This document shows, piece after piece, positions 45,939-54,398 of a DNA stretch of 64,000 bases; positions within the stretch are counted from its first letter, which is position 1, and every line of letters begins with the position of its first letter. The stretch spans positions 1 through 64,000 of the forward strand of contig NZ_QUEP01000004.1 in the NCBI RefSeq assembly GCF_003478035.1, written 5' to 3'. The translations under genes and the position numbers were made by a program. Source of the DNA: Clostridium sp. OF03-18AA. Lineage in GTDB: Bacteria; Bacillota; Clostridia; Lachnospirales; Lachnospiraceae. Under the pieces are notes generated by a model, which had not been told where the DNA came from, made no database searches, and saw nothing but the letters and a program-made list of their open reading frames with translations.

Positions 45939-45971
45939 ACAGCCCCGGCGGGAAATCCCTGCCGGGGCTGT
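45939..45971 (-). terminator. Terminator-like hairpin after argG
   Basis: ACAGCCCCGGC and GCCGGGGCTGT form a perfect 11-bp stem, 29 bp past the argG stop. The minus-strand tail (TAATATCTGTTT) is only moderately T-rich. Confidence 0.65.
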
Positions 45972-45999
45972 CTGCCTAAGTTCTTATGAGAGAACTGGA

Positions 46000-47223
46000 T
46001 TAGTTCTGGTTCTGATTTTTCTCGATCTCTGCCTTCTTCATCGCGCGAACCTTTGTGGAAAGGCCATAGAGGTTGATGAAGCCGGAAGCGTCGTGGTGGT
46101 CGTAGAGATCGCCGGTTGTGAAGGACGCGATGCTCTCGTTGTATAAGGAGTACGGGGAGGTTGTACCCTGTTTGATGATGTTGCCCTTGTAGAGTTTCAT
46201 CTTGCACTCACCGGTTACATATTCCTGTGTGGACTCAACGAATGCCTGTAATGCCTCGCGTAACGGGCTGAACCATTTTGCAGAGTAAACAGCATCAGCG
46301 AATTCGTTGTCGATGTTCTTCTTGAATTTTAAGGTCTCTTTGTCCAGAATCAGCTCCTCTAACTGCTTGTGAGCTTCGAGAAGGATGGTTCCGCCAGGAG
46401 TCTCATAGACACCACGGGACTTCATGCCGACCATACGGTTCTCAACGATATCTGTGATACCGATACCGTTCTTGCCGCCGAGCTCGTTTAACTTTGTGAG
46501 GATCTCGGAGAATTTCATCTTCTCGCCGTTTAATGCGACCGGAACACCTTTTTCAAATGTGATGGAGATCTCTGTATCTTTATCAGGAGCTTTCTCCGGT
46601 GTTACGCCGAGTACGAGCATGTGGTCGTAGTTCGGAGCCAGGGACGGATCCTCGAGCTCAAGACCTTCATGGCTGATGTGCCAGATATTGCGGTCACGGC
46701 TGTAGCTGTCATTTTTCTTGAACGGAAGCTCGATGTTGTGTTTTGCACAGTATTCCAGCTCATCTTCACGGGATTTGATATCCCAGATTCTCCACGGAGC
46801 GATGATCTTCATATCCGGAGCAAGGGCTTTGATACCGAGCTCGAAACGAACCTGGTCGTTTCCTTTACCGGTAGCACCGTGGCAGATCGCAACAGCGCCT
46901 TCTTTTTTTGCAATATCAACGAGGATCTTTGCGATCAGCGGGCGGGCCATTGCAGTACCGAGAAGGTATTTGTTCTCGTATGTCGCATTTGCCTTTACGC
47001 ACGGAGCGATATAATTGTCGCAGAATTCATCAACAACGTGTTCGATATATAATTTGGAAGCGCCGCAGTATTTTGCTCTTTCTTCCAGACCGTCAAGCTC
47101 GTTTCCCTGTCCAACGTCGATGCAGACGCAGATAACGTCGTAGTTGTAAGTTTCCTTTAACCACGGGATCAGTACGGTGGTATCAAGACCGCCGGAATAT
47201 GCTAAAACAACTTTCTCTTTCAT
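46000..47223 (-). CDS. argG: Argininosuccinate synthase
   Basis: Encodes 407 residues from the ATG at 47223 ([16 protein letters not shown]), with GGAGG 8 nt upstream. The PP-loop [10 protein letters not shown] (residues 8-17) binds [15 protein letters not shown] near residue 118 and [15 protein letters not shown] near 175 bind citrulline and aspartate. It joins citrulline and aspartate to argininosuccinate, the substrate of ArgH (16283-17662). Monocistronic, with a consensus promoter flanked by ARG-box-like sites. Confidence 0.96.
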   Translation of the reverse strand: MKEKVVLAYSGGLDTTVLIPWLKETYNYDVICVCIDVGQGNELDGLEERAKYCGASKLYIEHVVDEFCDNYIAPCVKANATYENKYLLGTAMARPLIAKILVDIAKKEGAVAICHGATGKGNDQVRFELGIKALAPDMKIIAPWRIWDIKSREDELEYCAKHNIELPFKKNDSYSRDRNIWHISHEGLELEDPSLAPNYDHMLVLGVTPEKAPDKDTEISITFEKGVPVALNGEKMKFSEILTKLNELGGKNGIGITDIVENRMVGMKSRGVYETPGGTILLEAHKQLEELILDKETLKFKKNIDNEFADAVYSAKWFSPLREALQAFVESTQEYVTGECKMKLYKGNIIKQGTTSPYSLYNESIASFTTGDLYDHHDASGFINLYGLSTKVRAMKKAEIEKNQNQN

Positions 47224-47268
47224 AATCAAGTCCTCCGATTTATTTCAGACGTTTTATTTTCGTTGTGC

Positions 47269-47364
47269 TTCATAAATATACAACTGAATATACGGTATGT
47301 CAAGCATAAAATGTATTTTTATAAAGAAATTTTGCATATTATGCATATCAAGCATATAAATGCA
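47269..47364 (-). promoter_or_regulatory. argG promoter with three ARG-box-like sites
   Basis: On the minus strand, TTGACA (47303-47298), exact 17-bp spacer, TATATT (47280-47275). Three sites each match the ArgR pattern TG-N-AT-WWWW-AT-N-CA at all but one position: TGTATATTTATGAA (47282-47269, covering the -10), TTTATAAAAATACA (47325-47312, just upstream of the -35) and TGCATTTATATGCT (47364-47351). A further TGCATAATATGCA near 47333-47345 has a short spacer. Promoter confident; operators inferred. Confidence 0.65.
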
Positions 47365-47568
47365 GGCGACAGAGAAGCAGGATGACGAGGTTTGACGATA
47401 TGAAATATAAAATGTCAGGAAAAGGCGACTGTATATGGAAGAATATTGCAGATGGCTGATATCAGATTCAGCAGGCAGAGACCGGTCACAATGACGATGC
47501 GGAGACAGATTTATGCATAAAAGTGCCTGAATCATCCTATAGAAACGATAGGAAAAAGCGTTCCAGGA

Positions 47569-47597
47569 TTGACAAGAATCGCAAAATCATGGATAAT
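47569..47597 (+). promoter_or_regulatory. Promoter of fchA-folD
   Basis: TTGACA (47569-47574), exact 17-bp spacer, GATAAT (47592-47597). The remainder of 47365-47746 shows no gene. Confidence 0.75.
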
Positions 47598-47746
47598 AAT
47601 CCGAAGAACGCTGTTGGGTGCATGCAGGAATTTTCTGAACAGAAGATTCCGTAAACGATTCCGCACAATACAGCAACGGTCGCAGAGTTTGCCGGTTTGA
47701 AATACGGAGCAGAACTGCGGAGAGAAAATCTGGAAGGAAATATGTC

Positions 47747-48367
47747 ATGGGACAGTGGAATGAATACCTGGAAGTTCTGGCATCCAAGGCACCGACTCCG
47801 GGAGGCGGAAGCGCAGCGGCGGTTTACGGCGCTGTCGGAACAGCCCTCGGCGAGATGGTGGGAAACCTGACGACAGGGAAAAAGAAATTTGCAATATATG
47901 AGGAAGAGATCCAGAAGATCCTTGTACGATTACAGGAAGCGAGAATGGATTTCATCCGTCTCGAGAAGGCGGACGAGCAGGCGTTTGAGCCGCTTTCGGA
48001 GGTTTACCGCATGAAGGCGGAGACGGACGAGGAGAAAAAAGCAAAGGAAGGGCGGATGGAAGAGTGCCTGAAAGCTGCTGCGCAGGTTCCGATGGAAGTC
48101 ATGGAGCGGGCGGTCAGCGTGATGGATGATATCGAGTTCCTGGCATTGAACGGCAGCCGGCTTGCGGTCAGCGACGCCGGAGTCGGGATCCAGGGAATCC
48201 GTTCGGCGCTTCTCGGCGCGGTCATGAGCGTGTATATCAATACGAAGATGATGAAGGACCGGGAGTATGCCGAAGCAGTGAACCAGCAGGCGGAACTTCT
48301 TATAAAGAAGGGAACGGAACAGGCAGACCGGATCTACGAGATTGTGTTAAAGGCGGTAAGAGGATGA
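47747..48367 (+). CDS. fchA: Formimidotetrahydrofolate cyclodeaminase-family protein
   Basis: Encodes 206 residues, all-helical FTCD_C fold, with the family opening SKAPTPGGGSAAAVYGAVGTALGEMVGNLT. Such proteins convert 5-formimino-THF to 5,10-methenyl-THF plus ammonia, as in histidine or purine fermentation; some act as methenyl-THF cyclohydrolases. The stop overlaps the folD start by 4 bp (ATGA), so the two enzymes are made together. No formiminotransferase gene is in the window. Confidence 0.86.
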   Translation: MGQWNEYLEVLASKAPTPGGGSAAAVYGAVGTALGEMVGNLTTGKKKFAIYEEEIQKILVRLQEARMDFIRLEKADEQAFEPLSEVYRMKAETDEEKKAKEGRMEECLKAAAQVPMEVMERAVSVMDDIEFLALNGSRLAVSDAGVGIQGIRSALLGAVMSVYINTKMMKDREYAEAVNQQAELLIKKGTEQADRIYEIVLKAVRG

Positions 48368-49206
48368 TTACATTAAAGGGAGCAGAGGTTTCTGCAAAGA
48401 TCAAGGAACAGGTTCTTTCCATGAACCAGGAATTAAACGGATATGTGCCGACAGCGGCCATCGTCCGGATCGGGGAGCGCCCGGATGACCTCTCCTACGA
48501 GAGAAATGTCATGAAACGCATTGCGGCATATGGAATGGAAGCGAAGTCTTTTGCATATCCGGCGGATATCAGCGAGGAAGAGTTCTTTGCGGAATTCCAG
48601 AAGATCAATGATGATGAGACGATCGACGGGATCCTGTTATTCCGTCCGCTTCCGAAGCACATCAATGAAAAGCGCGCCGAGGCGATGATCCGTCCGGAAA
48701 AGGATCTCGACGGGATCTGCGCGGTCAATACGGCAAAGGTGTTTGCCGGTGAGAAAGATGGATTTGCTCCGTGTACGGCGGAGGCGGTTATTGAGGTCCT
48801 GAAGGCATTCAACCTTCCGATCACCGGAAAACGTGCGGTGATCGTGGGACGCAGCATGGTAGTCGGACGTCCGCTGTCCATGCTGATGTTAAAGGAAAAT
48901 GCGACGGTGACGATCTGCCATACGAAGACCGAGAATCTGAAGGCTGTCTGCCAGGAGGCGGATATCCTCGTTGCGGCAGCAGGAAAGGCGAAGATGCTGG
49001 ATGCGTCATTCTTAAAAGAGGGAGCTGTCCTCATCGATGTCGGGATCAATGTGGATGAGAACGGAAAACTCTGCGGAGACGTCCTCTGGGATGGTCTGGA
49101 AGAAAAGGCATCCGCGGCGACACCGGTGCCGGGCGGCGTCGGTGCTGTGACGACGGCAGTGCTTGCGAAACATCTGGCGCAGGCGGCGTGCAGGAAGAGA
49201 AAATAA
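48364..49206 (+). CDS. folD: FolD-type methylene-THF dehydrogenase lacking usual cyclohydrolase residues
   Basis: Encodes 280 residues, full FolD length, with Rossmann segment VIVGRSMVVGRPLSMLM (about 157-173), the folate-site Asp116 in EKDLDG and the C-terminal TPVPGGVGAVTT. Aligned with E. coli/human enzymes, the first signature reads SYERNVMKR, so the essential Lys (human Lys56) is Val49. The second reads GILLFRPLP instead of GILVQLPLP, so the usual Gln (human Gln100) is Phe93. The conserved Tyr (Tyr45) is kept. This divergent form occurs in other Clostridia as I recall. Dehydrogenase activity is likely; cyclohydrolase activity is doubtful and could be supplied by FchA. Confidence 0.88.
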   Translation: MITLKGAEVSAKIKEQVLSMNQELNGYVPTAAIVRIGERPDDLSYERNVMKRIAAYGMEAKSFAYPADISEEEFFAEFQKINDDETIDGILLFRPLPKHINEKRAEAMIRPEKDLDGICAVNTAKVFAGEKDGFAPCTAEAVIEVLKAFNLPITGKRAVIVGRSMVVGRPLSMLMLKENATVTICHTKTENLKAVCQEADILVAAAGKAKMLDASFLKEGAVLIDVGINVDENGKLCGDVLWDGLEEKASAATPVPGGVGAVTTAVLAKHLAQAACRKRK

Positions 49207-49224
49207 ACGTAGGACCGACAGCAC

Positions 49225-49269
49225 GAGGTCTCGCGCAGGCGCGGACTTTGGCTCGTTGTTCGTGTAAAT
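49225..49269 (+). repeat. Intergenic repeat family A, copy 3 (partial)
   Basis: GAGGTCTCGCGCAGGCGCGG, then ACTTTGGCTCGTTGTTCGTG: the right half of the unit at 18059-18150, directly after folD. Confidence 0.65.
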
Positions 49270-49320
49270 AAAAAATGGAAAAAATTCTCATTTTTCCGCA
49301 TAAAGCGGCATAAATAAAGG

Positions 49321-49362
49321 AAAGAGGACCACCGACCCAGCACATCGGCGGTCCTCTTTTCT
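49321..49362 (+). terminator. Terminator after folD
   Basis: AAAGAGGACCACCGA and TCGGCGGTCCTCTTTT stem with a T-rich end. Confidence 0.8.
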
Positions 49363-49421
49363 TGACAGAATTTTGGATAAGAGGTAGGATATTACTACAA
49401 AAGGGTTAGCAATAACTAACC
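49362..49421 (+). promoter_or_regulatory. Promoter and palindromic operator candidate of the Tp47/heme-type gene
   Basis: TTGACA (49362-49367), exact 17-bp spacer, TAGGAT (49385-49390). GGTTAG-N6-CTAACC (49404-49421) lies at about +8 to +25. Its half-sites look like those of DtxR/IdeR-type metal regulators, though the spacing differs. The rest of the leader (49422-49669) shows no gene. Confidence 0.6.
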
Positions 49422-49669
49422 ATGTGCTTGTTCAAAAAGCAAATTGCATTTTCTGCACGGCAGAATGAAACAAAAGGTGTGCTGAGGCAGATCGTATTTC
49501 ATGCACGCGAATCTCACAAATTCTTTTCTGACAGATAGGATAGGCAGGGGAGAAGATCTGCGAACGAATGGATAAAGGACAGTGTGTGCGATCCGAAATG
49601 CAGTTATGAAAACATGGGTTAACTGAAGCTAATTTCAATACCAGGGATGGTGCGGAAAGGAGAAAGGTC

Positions 49670-52450
49670 ATGAAAAAGCAGAAAACGCTTGCAGTTCTGT
49701 TAAGTGCGGCGATGGTTGCCGGAGCGATTCCGACAGCAGCGCTTGCGGAAGTGGTGGGAAGTAATTCTGATTCCGGTGTGAAGGCAGCGGAGCTGAGTGA
49801 AGATCAGGAGATTGAGGAACAGAATGAAGATTCTGAGGATGAAACTGGTTCCGGATATGTATTGATGAATGTGCCGTATGATGAGGTATATGGGAAGGAC
49901 ATTGAGAATGAGACAAAAGTAGATGCTGTCTCATCTGCGACAAAGAAAAAAACGAAAAAAAAGACTTTAGTAAATGGCACTTATCATTCAAAAGATGGAA
50001 GCGAGATCAAAGGAGCGATCATTCCGGTACGGGTAGAGGATTTGTCTCTTTTAGGTGGATTTAAGAGGGTTTCAGCGTCCAATGCGGAAAAGGTTACTGT
50101 CGCCTCGGCAAGTGATTCTACCTATAATGATAATCTGTTTGATGAGGAAGAGGACTATACATATGCTGTACTTCCGAACGGTTATACGCCGAAGGTTTAT
50201 AAGGAACTAATAAGGCTTGATGAGAATGGAAAGCCGGAGTTCAGTGAGTTCCAGGGTGAGGAACAGGAAGTCGATACTACTGCAACGATCGTTGCCTGCT
50301 CCGGACGGTACCAGCCTGGAAAGAAAGAAAACAAGTCATATCATGGCGACTATGAGATTACGATTCAGGATTATCAGGAGCTGATTGCGTCTTCCAGCAA
50401 CGCAGTCTATGAGGTGGTTTTAGATACGGATAAGGGGGACAACTACGGGCTTCGCCTTCTTGAAAACACATTCCTTAGAAAAGGAGAGTTGGGATTCTCA
50501 ACCGGTTTCACAACAAAGAGCAAAGGCTGCGATTTGAAGCCGGATCATTATAAATCGCTTATCGGAAAAACAATCACCAGCATCCGCTTCGTAACGGAAA
50601 ATGGAATTTTTGTGATCCCGACAAAACTGAAGGTCGAGGAACAGGAAATCTATGCGCTGATGAACATTCCGTATGACGAGCTTTACAAGAATGATCTGAA
50701 GCAGAATGAGATTCCGGTGGATGCGATGACATCTGCAACGTATCAGAAGACACGTACAAAATCACTGTCGAATGGATCTTACCATAAGAATTCAGACGGA
50801 TCAAAGATCGACGGAGTTACATTCCCGGTTAAACTGAAGGTAAATTCTGATGCGGACCTTGAGGGACTGACCCACGTGGGAGATTATAGTAAGGAACTGA
50901 CGATCACGACAACCCTTCGCGGAAAACAGCAGACAAACACATACAAAGGAAGAGACACCTTATTTGAGAACGGTACCTATGCGTATTATGTTTTAAGCCC
51001 GGAGGAAAAACCGGACTTTTATAAAGAAGTTACCGTTGGAGAAGATGGAAAATTTGAGTTCTCTGAGACAAAATTCCAGGATGGAAAGTCCGCTGAAAAA
51101 TCAAAAGCAACCGCAGAGATCACGACAAAGACGACACGCGGAGATTACCAGATCAATGTGAGCGGACTTGACAAGTCTGTGACAAACAGTTCGATCTATG
51201 AAGTGATTCTTGAGACAAAGGACGGAAAGAGCTATGGTCTCCGCCATCTCGAAAATATCTGGCGCGGAAACGAGCTTGGAATTTACACCGGATATACAAA
51301 AGAGAGCCATGGCGTCGATGCCAGCGTGGAGCCGTACAAGGATATCATGGGAAAGACCATCGATAAGATCACATACCTCACAAGCGCAGGCGCTTATGAG
51401 ATCGACACGGATCTTTATGTACCGATGAAGGATGGCACACAGGCTGAAGTGGCTGACGGAAAGTCCGGAAACGGATCTGTCGCTGTTACGGTGAAACTTC
51501 CGGAAAGATTTGATCCGGAGTATCAGGTCACGGGACTGAAGACATCCTTTGCAGACGGAGCGCTCACTTATACAGACGCAATGCCTGGAAAGTATACCCT
51601 TACAATCTCTGATAAGAATGAAAAATGGGCAGATATCGAGGCAGATTTTGTACTCAGCAGCGATACGAATCCTGTATACTATAACAGGGATTACAGTGCA
51701 CCGGCAGTCATCAAAAAAGGCTCTGCAGATGAAGCTGATTTCGCGAACTACTTAAAGAACATCACAAAGGTATCGGTCAACGGTAAGGAATATGCGGCAT
51801 CCGGAAAAGGCGCTGCGGTGATCGTAAAGAGTGACGGAACGATCGATCTTGCAAACAGCAGTGTATTTGATGGCAAAGAGCCGTATACGGTCGTTGTAAC
51901 ATCCACAGGATATCCGGATCTGACTTTCGAGATCAAGCAAGTGACTTACGACAGCAGTGATTCGGATAGCGGAGAATCCGGAGAACCGGCAGGCTCTTCT
52001 TCAAAGAAGAAAAATACATCTGCTTCTGATGGAATGACGGCAGGAAGCTGGAGCCAGGATGCAGCGGGAAACTGGTACTTTAAGAATGCCGCAAACGGAA
52101 AGAATCTTGTATCTGCATGGGCACATATTGAGAATCCATATGCAGGCGCAGGACAGCCGAAGGATTCCTGGTTCCATTTCGATGCAAATGGTGTCATGCA
52201 GACAGGCTGGTTTAAAGATAGCGATGGAAGATGGTACTTCTTTAATCCGGTTTCTGACAGCACACTTGGAAGAATGATGACCGGATGGAACTGGATCAAA
52301 GGAAATGACGGCAAGCTTCGCTGCTATTATTTCGAGGAGATCTCCAACGGACACCGCGGAGCCATGTATTCCGGAACGACAACTCCGGACGGTTATACGG
52401 TTGATGCGGACGGTGCATGGACAGTAAACGGAATCGTTGTGACAAGATAA
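49670..52450 (+). CDS. Large surface protein: two Tp47-like repeats, heme-interaction-like domain, wall-binding repeats
   Basis: Encodes 926 residues. Signal peptide 1-24 (cut after ALA). Two long repeats follow (about 62-325 and 330-585). Each starts Y-(V/A)-LMN-(V/I)-PYDE-(V/L)-Y, then VDA-x-(S/T)SAT and a NG-(T/S)-YH-x-x-DGS segment; I recognise this as the penicillin-binding Tp47-like family of Lachnospiraceae. Residues about 600-765 resemble the HID/DUF1533 domain named for heme/hemoglobin-interacting surface proteins. A Ser-rich linker and three wall-binding repeats ending TTTPDGYTVDADGAWT close the protein. AAAGGAG precedes the ATG. Function inferred only: surface ligand or heme binding. 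Confidence 0.78.
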   Translation: MKKQKTLAVLLSAAMVAGAIPTAALAEVVGSNSDSGVKAAELSEDQEIEEQNEDSEDETGSGYVLMNVPYDEVYGKDIENETKVDAVSSATKKKTKKKTLVNGTYHSKDGSEIKGAIIPVRVEDLSLLGGFKRVSASNAEKVTVASASDSTYNDNLFDEEEDYTYAVLPNGYTPKVYKELIRLDENGKPEFSEFQGEEQEVDTTATIVACSGRYQPGKKENKSYHGDYEITIQDYQELIASSSNAVYEVVLDTDKGDNYGLRLLENTFLRKGELGFSTGFTTKSKGCDLKPDHYKSLIGKTITSIRFVTENGIFVIPTKLKVEEQEIYALMNIPYDELYKNDLKQNEIPVDAMTSATYQKTRTKSLSNGSYHKNSDGSKIDGVTFPVKLKVNSDADLEGLTHVGDYSKELTITTTLRGKQQTNTYKGRDTLFENGTYAYYVLSPEEKPDFYKEVTVGEDGKFEFSETKFQDGKSAEKSKATAEITTKTTRGDYQINVSGLDKSVTNSSIYEVILETKDGKSYGLRHLENIWRGNELGIYTGYTKESHGVDASVEPYKDIMGKTIDKITYLTSAGAYEIDTDLYVPMKDGTQAEVADGKSGNGSVAVTVKLPERFDPEYQVTGLKTSFADGALTYTDAMPGKYTLTISDKNEKWADIEADFVLSSDTNPVYYNRDYSAPAVIKKGSADEADFANYLKNITKVSVNGKEYAASGKGAAVIVKSDGTIDLANSSVFDGKEPYTVVVTSTGYPDLTFEIKQVTYDSSDSDSGESGEPAGSSSKKKNTSASDGMTAGSWSQDAAGNWYFKNAANGKNLVSAWAHIENPYAGAGQPKDSWFHFDANGVMQTGWFKDSDGRWYFFNPVSDSTLGRMMTGWNWIKGNDGKLRCYYFEEISNGHRGAMYSGTTTPDGYTVDADGAWTVNGIVVTR

Positions 52451-52474
52451 AAATTGGCATGTAAAAGCCGGTAT

Positions 52475-52527
52475 AAAAACCTCCTGATCATGGAATCCTA
52501 AGGGAAACATGGTTTCAGGAGGTTTTT
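52475..52527 (+). terminator. Terminator whose 3' arm contains the next gene's ribosome site
   Basis: AAAAACCTCCTGA (52475-52487) pairs with TCAGGAGGTTTTT (52515-52527). The AGGAGG in the 3' arm is the Shine-Dalgarno of the gene at 52531, so any readthrough transcript folds its own ribosome site away. Confidence 0.75.
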
Positions 52528-52530
52528 TAT

Positions 52531-52959
52531 ATGTGGGGAATTCTGGTGGCACTGCTTTCGGGAGCGCTTATGAGTCTGCAGGGGATTTTTAACACGGAGT
52601 TGACGAAGCAGAGCAGCATCTGGGCGGCAGCAGGATGGGTGCAGATGACGGCGCTTGTGACCTGCGTGGTCTTATATTTCGTTACCGGACGCGGGGAAAT
52701 CTGGGGGATGTTTTCCATCGACCGGAAGTACATGCTGCTTGGCGGTGTCATGGGCGCATTTATCACCTGGACCGTGATCAAAAGTATGGACGGCCTGGGT
52801 CCGGCAAAGGCGACACTGCTCATCGTTGTGACCCAGATCCTGGTCTCCTATGTGGCGGAGGTATTTGGTCTCTTCGGTGTCGAGAAAGCGGCGTTTGAGT
52901 GGAGAAAACTTATCGGTGCGGTTCTGGCGATTGTGGGGATCGTGGTGTTCCGGTGGTAG
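52531..52959 (+). CDS. YdcZ-type DMT-superfamily small transporter
   Basis: Encodes 142 residues with about five membrane segments, the single-domain DUF606/YdcZ form of the drug/metabolite transporter superfamily. Features are LLSGALMSLQGIFNTEL at the start and GPAKATLLIVVTQILVSYVAE near residue 90. Members often work as dimers; substrates are mostly unknown. AGGAGG lies 8 nt upstream, inside a terminator stem. No separate promoter was found between that stem and the upstream gene, so expression depends on readthrough or on a start within the terminator region. Confidence 0.82.
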   Translation: MWGILVALLSGALMSLQGIFNTELTKQSSIWAAAGWVQMTALVTCVVLYFVTGRGEIWGMFSIDRKYMLLGGVMGAFITWTVIKSMDGLGPAKATLLIVVTQILVSYVAEVFGLFGVEKAAFEWRKLIGAVLAIVGIVVFRW

Positions 52960-53059
52960 CGCGACGCAAGATATCCTGAAAACAATATGAAAATTTTAAA
53001 ACGATAGCGCGAGAAGTTTAAAAAAAATAAATATATAGTTTAAAAAATATAAAAACATA

Positions 53060-53088
53060 TTGACAAAATAGGAAATGAAGGGTATGAT
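53060..53088 (+). promoter_or_regulatory. Promoter of the cysteine-leader / metNIQ operon
   Basis: TTGACA (53060-53065), exact 17-bp spacer, TATGAT (53083-53088). The leader RNA would run about 260 nt to the attenuator terminator. It shows no S-box or T-box signature. Confidence 0.82.
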
Positions 53089-53174
53089 AGCGCCATCGGA
53101 TTTGAACAGGAAGTTCAGACGATGAGGAAACACAGGACTGCGGGATGACTGGCGGTCGGAAAGGAGATACAGGT

Positions 53175-53309
53175 ATGGGAAATGCTGGAAGAATTGACAT
53201 GAACAATATGTGTTGTTGCTGTTGCATGTGTATTTCCGGGCGTTTTTTTACGGCCAGGTGTTTTGCTGTGCGGTCATGTACCTGTATACAGAAAATAGTT
53301 TCCTGTTAA
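53175..53309 (+). CDS. Cysteine-rich leader peptide (attenuator)
   Basis: Encodes 44 residues: MGNAGRIDMNNMCCCCCMC, then ISGRFFTARCFAVRSCTC and IQKIVSC. AAAGGAG lies 8 nt upstream of the ATG, a strong site. Ten of 44 residues are Cys, five of them consecutive (codons 13-17, positions 53211-53225) with a sixth at codon 19. Stop at 53307-53309, 14 nt before an intrinsic terminator. There is no hydrophobic or binding pattern, so the product is probably only a sensor of charged tRNA-Cys. Ribosome stalling at the Cys run would leave the antiterminator strand at 53234-53242 free. Confidence 0.82.
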   Translation: MGNAGRIDMNNMCCCCCMCISGRFFTARCFAVRSCTCIQKIVSC

Positions 53310-53353
53310 TGCCAGAAAATGCGCCCGGAAGTGTAAACGCTTCCGGGTTTTTT
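53234..53353 (+). promoter_or_regulatory. Transcription attenuator of metNIQ (terminator and antiterminator)
   Basis: Terminator: CCCGGAAG (53324-53331) and CTTCCGGG (53340-53347), then six T (53348-53353). Antiterminator: TTCCGGGCG (53234-53242), just after the Cys codons, is perfectly complementary to CGCCCGGAA (53322-53330), which contains most of the terminator's 5' arm. The two pairings exclude each other. The layout matches amino-acid attenuators such as trp or his, with Cys as the sensed amino acid. Confidence 0.82.
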
Positions 53354-53371
53354 ATTTGGGAGGAAGAAACA

Positions 53372-54397
53372 TTGATCCAGATCGAACATGTAAGCAAAAC
53401 CTTTTCAGGAAAATACGGAACCGTCCACGCGCTGGACGATGTGAGTATCCATGTGGAAAAAGGTGATATCTGCGGCATCATCGGATTTTCCGGAGCCGGA
53501 AAGTCTACGCTGATCCGCCTGGTAAACGGCCTTGAAACGGCAGACAGCGGAAAAGTCACTGTCTGTGGAAAGGAGCTTTCCGCACTGAAAAAGCCGGAGC
53601 TCAGGGCTTTGAGAAGAAAGATCGGAATGGTCTTCCAGCAGTTTAACTTACTGGAATCCAAGACGGTGTACCACAACATCGCACTTCCACTGATTTTAGC
53701 GAATACTCCGAAGGCAGAGATCGATAAGAAGGTCATGGAAGTATTAAAGATCGTTGAACTGGAAGATAAGAAAGATACCTATATCAGCCTGCTGTCCGGC
53801 GGACAGAAACAGCGTGTCGGGATTGCGAGAGCGCTGACGACCGACCCGGAGCTTCTCCTTTGCGACGAGGCGACAAGTGCCCTGGATCCGCAGACGACAG
53901 AGTCGATCTTAAAGCTTTTAAAGCGGATCAACCGTGAGATGGGCGTCACGATCCTCCTCATCACCCACCAGATGCAGGTCGTCCAGATGATCTGCAACAA
54001 GGTAGCGGTCATGGAGAGCGGAAAGATCGTGGAATCCGGAAGTGTTCTTGAGGTATTCGGATCTCCGAAGATGCCGGTCACAAAGCGGTTTGTCCAGACG
54101 GTCATCCGTGACCAGATCCCGGACAGCATTATAAGCCTCGTGAAGGAACAGAAAGAAAATTTCCGTGTGGACCGCCTGAAATTCATCGGTTCCAGCGTGA
54201 AGCGCCCGGTGATCTCCGATATCTGCAAGACAGAGGGCGTTGTCGTCAACATCCTCGGCGCGGCGGTACAGGAACTGGAGGACAGCGTTATGTGCGTCTT
54301 TATCTTACAGCTCATCGGTGACGATGAGAGTATCCGGAAAGCGGAAGAGCAGATCGATAAAAACGGCGTCTTAAGAGAACGGATGGAGGTGGAGTAA
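53372..54397 (+). CDS. metN: Methionine-type ABC transporter ATP-binding protein (possible cystine importer)
   Basis: Encodes 341 residues from a TTG at 53372 (reads LIQIEHVSKTFSG), with GGGAGG 8 nt upstream; in-frame starts further upstream fall in the leader and terminator. Walker A GFSGAGKST (about 37-45), signature LSGGQKQR (about 140), Walker B LLLCDEATSALD (about 162), H-loop ITHQMQ, and a C-terminal NIL regulatory domain (about 265-341) typical of MetN. It drives uptake by MetI/MetQ from ATP hydrolysis. The cysteine-reading leader suggests that the imported substrate may be cystine or another Cys-linked compound rather than only methionine. Confidence 0.92.
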   Translation: MIQIEHVSKTFSGKYGTVHALDDVSIHVEKGDICGIIGFSGAGKSTLIRLVNGLETADSGKVTVCGKELSALKKPELRALRRKIGMVFQQFNLLESKTVYHNIALPLILANTPKAEIDKKVMEVLKIVELEDKKDTYISLLSGGQKQRVGIARALTTDPELLLCDEATSALDPQTTESILKLLKRINREMGVTILLITHQMQVVQMICNKVAVMESGKIVESGSVLEVFGSPKMPVTKRFVQTVIRDQIPDSIISLVKEQKENFRVDRLKFIGSSVKRPVISDICKTEGVVVNILGAAVQELEDSVMCVFILQLIGDDESIRKAEEQIDKNGVLRERMEVE

Positions 54398-54398
54398 G

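Noticed and set aside
53095..53175. Possible SAM riboswitch, T-box or hammerhead-like (GATGAGGAAAC) motif in the metNIQ leader
   Set aside because: No S-box core, no T-box AGGGTGG sequence, and the ribozyme core is incomplete; the leader-peptide attenuator explains the region.
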